Below are positions 6,573 through 9,924 of a stretch of DNA of 9,924 bases, one piece after another. The number at the start of each line of letters is the position of its first letter. The first letter of the stretch is position 1. The DNA lies in the NCBI GenBank assembly GCA_001828545.1, contig MHYW01000033.1, positions 1 through 9,924 on the forward strand. Direction: 5' to 3'. Origin of the DNA: Planctomycetes bacterium RIFCSPHIGHO2_12_FULL_52_36. GTDB lineage: Bacteria; Planctomycetota; Brocadiia; Brocadiales; Bathyanammoxibiaceae. The translations under genes and the position numbers were made by a program. The notes beneath the pieces are model-generated. The model saw only the letters and a list, made by a program, of their open reading frames with translations, was not told the origin of the DNA and did not search any database.

Positions 6573-7547
6573 TCAATCTTCCACAAGGTCAATCACTACC
6601 CTGGGTGTTGCCCGCCCAAGATGCTTTACCTTTGCCTTTACCACCCTCCAGGTTTCTATAGGCGGAAGCATTTTAACCACTATGTCGTGTTCTATGTCTG
6701 GGATTTCAAGGCTCTCTAACTCTTCCGCCGTTTGCAGTGACTTCTGTGCCTCTACCTCCCTGCCTAGTGCCTTTAAGAACTCACCTTTAGCCCGCCAGAG
6801 GGAGTGGCTGTCATAATGGGTCTCTAGCTCCTTTTCCAGATACCTCAGGGCCTCTTCTAGCCTTTTTGGTTCTTTTTCTTTAAACAGTCTCAGGGCCTCT
6901 CTGAACTCCCTTTCCGCCTCGTCATGACGATTAGTGACACTGAGGAGGACGGCAAGGTTGATATGGGACGCTAGCCAGTCTCTGTTTAGCTTAAGGGCCT
7001 CCTGGTATCTTTCAATCGCCTCCTTATACCTGCCCAGATTATATAGGGCCAAGCCCTTGTTGTTCCATGCACTGGTGTACTTCGGGTCAAGCCCCAGTGC
7101 CTTGTCATAGCAGGTGATGGCCTCCTCGTACCTGCCCAGATTGTTCAGGGCCACGCCCTTGTTGTTCCATGCACTGGTGTACTTCGGGTCAATCTCCAGT
7201 GCCTTTTCGCAGCAGGTAATGGCCTCCTCATACCTGCCCAGATTGTACAGGGCCACGCCCTTGTTGTACCATGCCGAGGCGTACCTCGGGTCAATCTTCA
7301 GTGCCTTGTCAAAGAATGTGAGTGCCTCCTGGTTAAGGCCACGTTTGCCCAGTTCAACTCCTATAAAGTCGGCGAAAGGGCCTGCGTCCTTTTTATTTAT
7401 CTTTATGGCAAATCGTAGTGCATCTTCGTAATGTCCTGCCTTGTAGTTCTGCCAGGGCCTGCCAGGAAAAGATTTCCTGAGCCGGTCGACGTCTGGAACA
7501 GAATAGGTCGACCTGCTAAGCGAGGCTATTGAAGGTGTGGCAATCAT
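6573..7547 (-). CDS. TPR-repeat protein with conserved C-terminal tail
   Basis: The 324-residue product is a tetratricopeptide-repeat protein, a helical scaffold that usually mediates protein contacts. The N-terminus (about 1-50) is not repeat-like, apart from a possible helix pair WQNYKAGHYEDALRFAIKIN. Clear 34-residue TPR units follow at about 57-90, 91-124, 125-158 and 159-192, with a weaker one at 193-226; the second to fourth repeat SAW-N-N-KG-AL-NLGRYEEAI almost exactly. After a charged helical stretch (about 227-275), the tail (280-324) is not TPR and looks beta-rich: IEHDIVVKMLPPIETWRVVK, then KVKHLGRATPRVVIDLVED. There is no signal peptide. ATG 7547 lacks a clear ribosome-binding site and lies 8 bases after the epimerase stop; a later start is possible. 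It is the middle gene of the minus-strand block, and 20 bases separate it from the SQSCD-motif gene. Function is unknown. Confidence 0.85.
   Translation of the reverse strand: MIATPSIASLSRSTYSVPDVDRLRKSFPGRPWQNYKAGHYEDALRFAIKINKKDAGPFADFIGVELGKRGLNQEALTFFDKALKIDPRYASAWYNKGVALYNLGRYEEAITCCEKALEIDPKYTSAWNNKGVALNNLGRYEEAITCYDKALGLDPKYTSAWNNKGLALYNLGRYKEAIERYQEALKLNRDWLASHINLAVLLSVTNRHDEAEREFREALRLFKEKEPKRLEEALRYLEKELETHYDSHSLWRAKGEFLKALGREVEAQKSLQTAEELESLEIPDIEHDIVVKMLPPIETWRVVKAKVKHLGRATPRVVIDLVED
7027..7332. repeat. 102-bp tandem repeats encoding TPR units
   Basis: Inside the TPR gene the DNA itself repeats with a 102-base period, exactly 34 codons. The string TACCTGCCCAGA begins at 7027, 7129 and 7231, and CCCTTGTTGT begins at 7054, 7156 and 7258. 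The first two units also share the stretch ending in GGTGTACTTCGGGTCAA. The near-identity at synonymous positions suggests recent internal duplication or ongoing homogenisation. The last unit degrades past its midpoint. Confidence 0.85.
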
Positions 7548-7555
7548 GGTATGGG

Positions 7556-8011
7556 CTATCTATCCTTTTTAAGCCAGTTATAGGGGATATCGTTGTTAAA
7601 GGGGTCAACCCTGCATTCGTCAGGAGTAGTCCTGTTATAAGGTTCGGTGGGACAGTTTATCACGACGGCCTCCTCGCTACTTATGCATTTATAGCCGTGA
7701 TAGACCATTGGGGGAATCTGGATGAGGAGGGGATTATGGACGCCCATAAAATACTCCTCTGCCTTTTTGTAGGTTGGGGAGTTTTCTCTGGCATCGTAGA
7801 GGGCCACCTTAGCCATGCCAGCTATCGCCACCAGATTATCCGTCTGTATCCTGTGATAATGCCATGCCTTTATCACCCCAGGGTAAGCGGTAGTTATGTA
7901 AATTTGTCCGAATTTTGTGAAGATTTCGTCATCACGTCTTAGTATCTCCATCAGCCGTCCCCGTTCATCCGGGATGACCCTCAGGGTCTTGATTTTTACT
8001 CCTTCTATCAT
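7556..8011 (-). CDS. RmlC-like dTDP-sugar epimerase family protein
   Basis: This 151-residue cupin-fold protein resembles dTDP-4-dehydrorhamnose 3,5-epimerase (RmlC) but is shorter than the usual 180 or so residues. Supporting features are the opening IPDERGRLMEILRRDDEIF (13-31), GQIYITTAYPGVIKAWHYHR (35-54) in the place of RmlC's RGLHYQ, YDARENSPTY (72-81), IPPMVYHGYKCIS (99-111) in place of P-P-G-x-x-H-G-F, and the C-terminal RVDPFNNDIPYNW (134-146). The conserved lysine of RmlC's Q-x-K-L-V segment appears as Asn59 in QTDNLVAI, so the exact reaction is uncertain; 3- or 5-epimerisation or another nucleotide-sugar isomerisation is possible. It starts at ATG 8011, with AAGGAG (complement of 8026-8031) 14 bases upstream, somewhat far. 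It is the first gene of the minus-strand operon. No rmlA, rmlB or rmlD lies nearby. Confidence 0.85.
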   Translation of the reverse strand: MIEGVKIKTLRVIPDERGRLMEILRRDDEIFTKFGQIYITTAYPGVIKAWHYHRIQTDNLVAIAGMAKVALYDARENSPTYKKAEEYFMGVHNPLLIQIPPMVYHGYKCISSEEAVVINCPTEPYNRTTPDECRVDPFNNDIPYNWLKKDR

Positions 8012-8064
8012 AGGGATTTTCGTTACTCCTTACCTCAATTGAAGGTCTTGCCAGCAAAACGAGA

Positions 8065-8094
8065 ATTATACATTGTTAATATAGGCCGAGGCAA
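8065..8094 (-). promoter_or_regulatory. Sigma-A-like promoter for minus-strand operon
   Basis: On the minus strand TTGCCT (8094-8089) and a perfect TATAAT (8070-8065) are separated by 18 bases. Transcription would start near 8058, giving a leader of about 47 bases before the epimerase ATG at 8011. It is divergent from, and about 12 bases away from, the nusA promoter. Predicted by eye from consensus only. Confidence 0.55.
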
Positions 8095-8105
8095 TATAAA
8101 AAACC

Positions 8106-8133
8106 TTGACAAAAATTGGGTAACGGATAGAAT
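8106..8133 (+). promoter_or_regulatory. Sigma-A-like promoter for nusA-infB
   Basis: A perfect -35 box TTGACA (8106-8111) is followed after 16 bases by TAGAAT (8128-8133), five of six matches to TATAAT. Transcription would start near 8140, leaving a leader of roughly 90 bases before the hairpin at 8229. This is the best consensus promoter in the window and fits the start of the nusA operon. Confidence 0.65.
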
Positions 8134-8228
8134 TTATGTAAGGGCAAAACTCGGACATACGGCAGAGAGTGATTATATGTTTTAAGGTCAATAGATTCCA
8201 AGGCTTGTAAAAGGGATAAGGAGGGTCA

Positions 8229-8254
8229 AAAAGAGTGGGGATTCCCACTCTTTT
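8229..8254 (+). terminator. Terminator-like leader hairpin (attenuator) before nusA
   Basis: A perfect 11-bp stem, AAAAGAGTGGG (8229-8239) with CCCACTCTTTT (8244-8254), closes a GATT loop and runs into a T-rich tail (TTTTCTTTTA). It sits about 90 bases after the predicted promoter and only 12 bases before the nusA ribosome-binding site, so it would cap the leader rather than end a gene. It resembles the rimP-leader motif described upstream of rimP-nusA operons in other bacteria, which has an AAAGAGTGGG / CCCACTCTTT stem. The match is from memory; premature termination controlling nusA is inferred. Confidence 0.7.
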
Positions 8255-8266
8255 CTTTTATCCCGT

Positions 8267-8273
8267 AGGAGGG
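8267..8273 (+). promoter_or_regulatory. Ribosome-binding site fixing the nusA start
   Basis: AGGAGGG lies six bases before GTG 8280, ideal spacing, and decides that start over the upstream in-frame GTG at 8235, which lies within the hairpin stem. The same ten bases AGGAGGGTCA also occur at 8219-8228, on the other side of the hairpin. Confidence 0.8.
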
Positions 8274-8279
8274 TCACCA

Positions 8280-9356
8280 GTGGATAGAGAAGAACTTCTC
8301 AGACTGGTAGGAGCTCTGCATAAAGATAAGGCCATAGATAGGGAGATAATCTTCCAGGGCATAGAGGCTGCCCTCCTGGCGGTGGCCAAGAAGCACTTTA
8401 TCTCTAAAGAGAACATCTCTATAGAGATAGATAGGCAGACAGGCGAAATTACGGCCATGGAGGGGGATAAGAAGATAGACCCGGCAGAACTGGGGAGGAT
8501 AAGCGCCCACACTGCCAAGCAGATTATGACACAGAAGATACGAGAGGCGGAACGGGACGTGATTTGCGAAGAATTCCTCCCTAAAAAGGGCACCCTGGTT
8601 ACGGGAATTGTCCAGCGTATGGAGGGCCCTAACGTAATGGCAATGCTGGGAAAGGCTGAGGCGCTCCTGCCCAAGTCAGAACAGATCCCCGGCGAGGTCT
8701 ACCGTCCAGGAGAGAGGCTCCGTGCCATCCTTTTAGACGTAAACAAAGTAGGCCAGAGGGTCAGGATCATCATCTCCAGAAACCATCCGGACTTCATCAG
8801 GAAGCTCTTTGAACTGGAGGTGCCGGAGATTGCCGAGGGGATCATAAAGATAAAGACCATAGCCCGTGAGGCCGGCTATAGGACAAAGATAGCCGTACTA
8901 TCGGAAGCCCCCCAGGTAGATTGTGTAGGGGCGTGCGTAGGGGTTAGGGGGACAAGGATAAAAAACATCGTAGATGAACTGGGTGGGGAGAAGATAGACA
9001 TAATCCGTTGGGACGAGGCCCCCGAGGCACTCATACCCAACACCTTAAAGCCTGCCGAAATCACCGGTATAGTGCTATCCACCGAGACTAAACAGGCTAC
9101 CGTGGTGGTGCCTGAAGACCAACTCTCCCTGGCCATAGGCAAGAGGGGGCAGAACGTCCGCCTGGCCTCCAGATTAACAGGCTGGGACATTGACATACTG
9201 ACCGAACAAGAGTATTCTCTGCGAGGGACTCCCACTGCCCAGGAGACCCGGGAAGTCCCTGTAGAGACCACGGGGCAGGGAGAATTAACCACCGTCTCTG
9301 AGGAGAAGGAATCGGAGAATAAAGAAGGTGCAGTCCATGACAAAGATCAGGGTTAG
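8280..9356 (+). CDS. nusA: Transcription termination/antitermination factor NusA
   Basis: NusA binds RNA polymerase and nascent RNA, promoting pausing, termination and antitermination. From GTG 8280 the protein has 358 residues. The polymerase-binding N-terminal domain is at about 1-100 (LLRLVGALHKDKAIDREIIF). The S1 domain is at about 105-170 (GIVQRMEGPNVMAMLGKAEA). KH1 is at about 200-245, with the signature VGACVGVRGTRIKNIVDELG. KH2 is at about 267-310, with LAIGKRGQNVRLASRLTGWD. The tail (about 315-358) is a short acidic, low-complexity extension; there are no C-terminal acidic repeats of the E. coli type. An upstream in-frame GTG (8235) would add 15 residues encoded by the leader hairpin and I reject it as the main start. 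The 3' end overlaps infB by 20 bases. No rimP gene precedes it. Confidence 0.95.
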   Translation: MDREELLRLVGALHKDKAIDREIIFQGIEAALLAVAKKHFISKENISIEIDRQTGEITAMEGDKKIDPAELGRISAHTAKQIMTQKIREAERDVICEEFLPKKGTLVTGIVQRMEGPNVMAMLGKAEALLPKSEQIPGEVYRPGERLRAILLDVNKVGQRVRIIISRNHPDFIRKLFELEVPEIAEGIIKIKTIAREAGYRTKIAVLSEAPQVDCVGACVGVRGTRIKNIVDELGGEKIDIIRWDEAPEALIPNTLKPAEITGIVLSTETKQATVVVPEDQLSLAIGKRGQNVRLASRLTGWDIDILTEQEYSLRGTPTAQETREVPVETTGQGELTTVSEEKESENKEGAVHDKDQG

Positions 9357-9924
9357 CGCACTGGCCAAGGAGCTAGGGATAAAGAGTGGCCTGATTATAG
9401 AAAAATGTCAGGAACTAGGCCTCTCTTATATCACCCACCACGCTAACACCATAGAGGAGAAGGACGTAGAGAACGTACGGAACCTCTTCATACCCAAAGA
9501 GGCACATCCAACCCCTCTACCTCCCCCAGAGAGACAAGAGAAAGAGGTCGTAGAGGCCAGGATACCAACAGCCCCCCAGCGGCCCACCGCCCCACCACTA
9601 CCTAAAGAGAGACCAAAGATTGAACCTAGTGAAGTCATACCTGCCGAGCCTTCACTAAAACCTGCCCCATCAGGAAAGTTTATCAAAATCTCCCGTCACC
9701 CTACTTTGAGGAGGCCGGCAGGACTGGCCTTTGTACCCCACTGGAAGAGAGTCAGAAGGGGGCCCAAAGAGGTTACCCCCGCCACTCCCAAGGTGTTCCT
9801 AAAGGGACAGAAAGTTATCCTGGAAACACCTATAACAGTCAAAGACCTCTCAAGTAAACTGGGGATAAAGGCCAGTAATATCATTACCAAGCTCCTGATG
9901 GAACACAATATCGGGGCTACCATG
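9337..9924 (+). CDS. infB: Translation initiation factor IF-2, 3' partial
   Basis: IF-2 is the GTPase that places initiator fMet-tRNA on the ribosome. This frame is open from ATG 9337 to the window end (196 codons), so only the N-terminal region is present and the GTPase domain lies beyond. The first 48 residues (TKIRVSALAKELGIKSGLII and following) form an IF2-N-type helical module. A proline- and charge-rich linker (about 52-115) follows, then a basic stretch (SRHPTLRRPAGLAFVPHWKR). From about residue 152 comes the second, standard IF2-N domain: VFLKGQKVILETPITVKDLS, then KLGIKASNIITKLLMEHNIG. The start overlaps the nusA end by 20 bases in another frame, with AGAAGG (9323-9328) eight bases upstream inside nusA, which suggests translational coupling. 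nusA followed by infB is the standard bacterial order, which supports the call. Confidence 0.93.
   Translation, partial: MTKIRVSALAKELGIKSGLIIEKCQELGLSYITHHANTIEEKDVENVRNLFIPKEAHPTPLPPPERQEKEVVEARIPTAPQRPTAPPLPKERPKIEPSEVIPAEPSLKPAPSGKFIKISRHPTLRRPAGLAFVPHWKRVRRGPKEVTPATPKVFLKGQKVILETPITVKDLSSKLGIKASNIITKLLMEHNIGATM

Noticed and set aside
7027..7332. Regular repeats that might be taken for a CRISPR array
   Set aside because: The period is 102 bases with no unique spacers, and it codes for TPR units in frame.
7505..7514. AGGTCGACCT palindrome, with a second GTCGAC at about 7487
   Set aside because: It lies within the TPR coding sequence and is short enough to be chance; no operator context.
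7529..7942. + strand 137-residue reading frame opposite the epimerase
   Set aside because: It is antisense to a clear RmlC-like gene and shows no domain of its own.
8235..8279. In-frame GTG at 8235 as the main nusA start
   Set aside because: It lies inside the terminator-like stem, the added 15 residues are not NusA-like, and GTG 8280 has an ideally spaced AGGAGGG. Kept only as a possible alternative start.
9426..9923. Two minus-strand reading frames at the window end
   Set aside because: They are antisense to infB, which has clear IF2-N domains; their Ser/Gly-rich composition mirrors the Pro-rich linker.

Overview
The window is bacterial chromosome: mostly translation and transcription housekeeping genes on the + strand, with a three-gene minus-strand block in the middle. 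All the core genes are bacterial (bacterial-type cytidylate kinase, six-domain S1, sigma-70, NusA, IF-2). The DNA looks moderately GC-rich by eye and favours AGG for arginine and ATA for isoleucine. This would fit an uncultured Gram-negative lineage, perhaps a planctomycete, but nothing here settles the phylum and I hold that loosely.

Region by region. At 1-3062 lie the 3' part of cmk (5' end outside the window), a PlsC-type acyltransferase and a full six-domain ribosomal protein S1; cmk near plsC and rpsA is a familiar bacterial arrangement. At 3063-3226 there is a repeat-rich gap with two copies of a CCGCCTNAGGCGG hairpin. At 3227-4503 a compact sigma-70 factor is followed after 5 bases by apt. 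At 4610-6004 sits a sodium:alanine/glycine symporter of the AGCS family.

At 6016-8011 the minus-strand block reads, in transcription order: a short RmlC-like sugar epimerase, a TPR protein with a non-TPR tail, and a conserved but uncharacterised protein carrying a VVVMSQSCDI motif. Gaps are 8 and 20 bases, so it looks like one operon driven from a sigma-A-like promoter at 8065-8094. It converges with the AGCS gene (11 bases between stops).

At 8106-9924 a strong sigma-A-like promoter, a leader of about 90 bases and a perfect 11-bp terminator-like hairpin precede nusA, which overlaps the start of infB by 20 bases; infB runs off the window end. This is the usual nusA-infB operon, but with no rimP between leader and nusA.

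The points most worth following up are the TPR / SQSCD two-gene module, the sigma factor that lacks most of region 3, and the attenuator-like hairpin in front of nusA, which is flanked by two copies of the same ribosome-binding sequence. I saw no tRNA, rRNA, CRISPR array, transposase or recognisable prophage gene.
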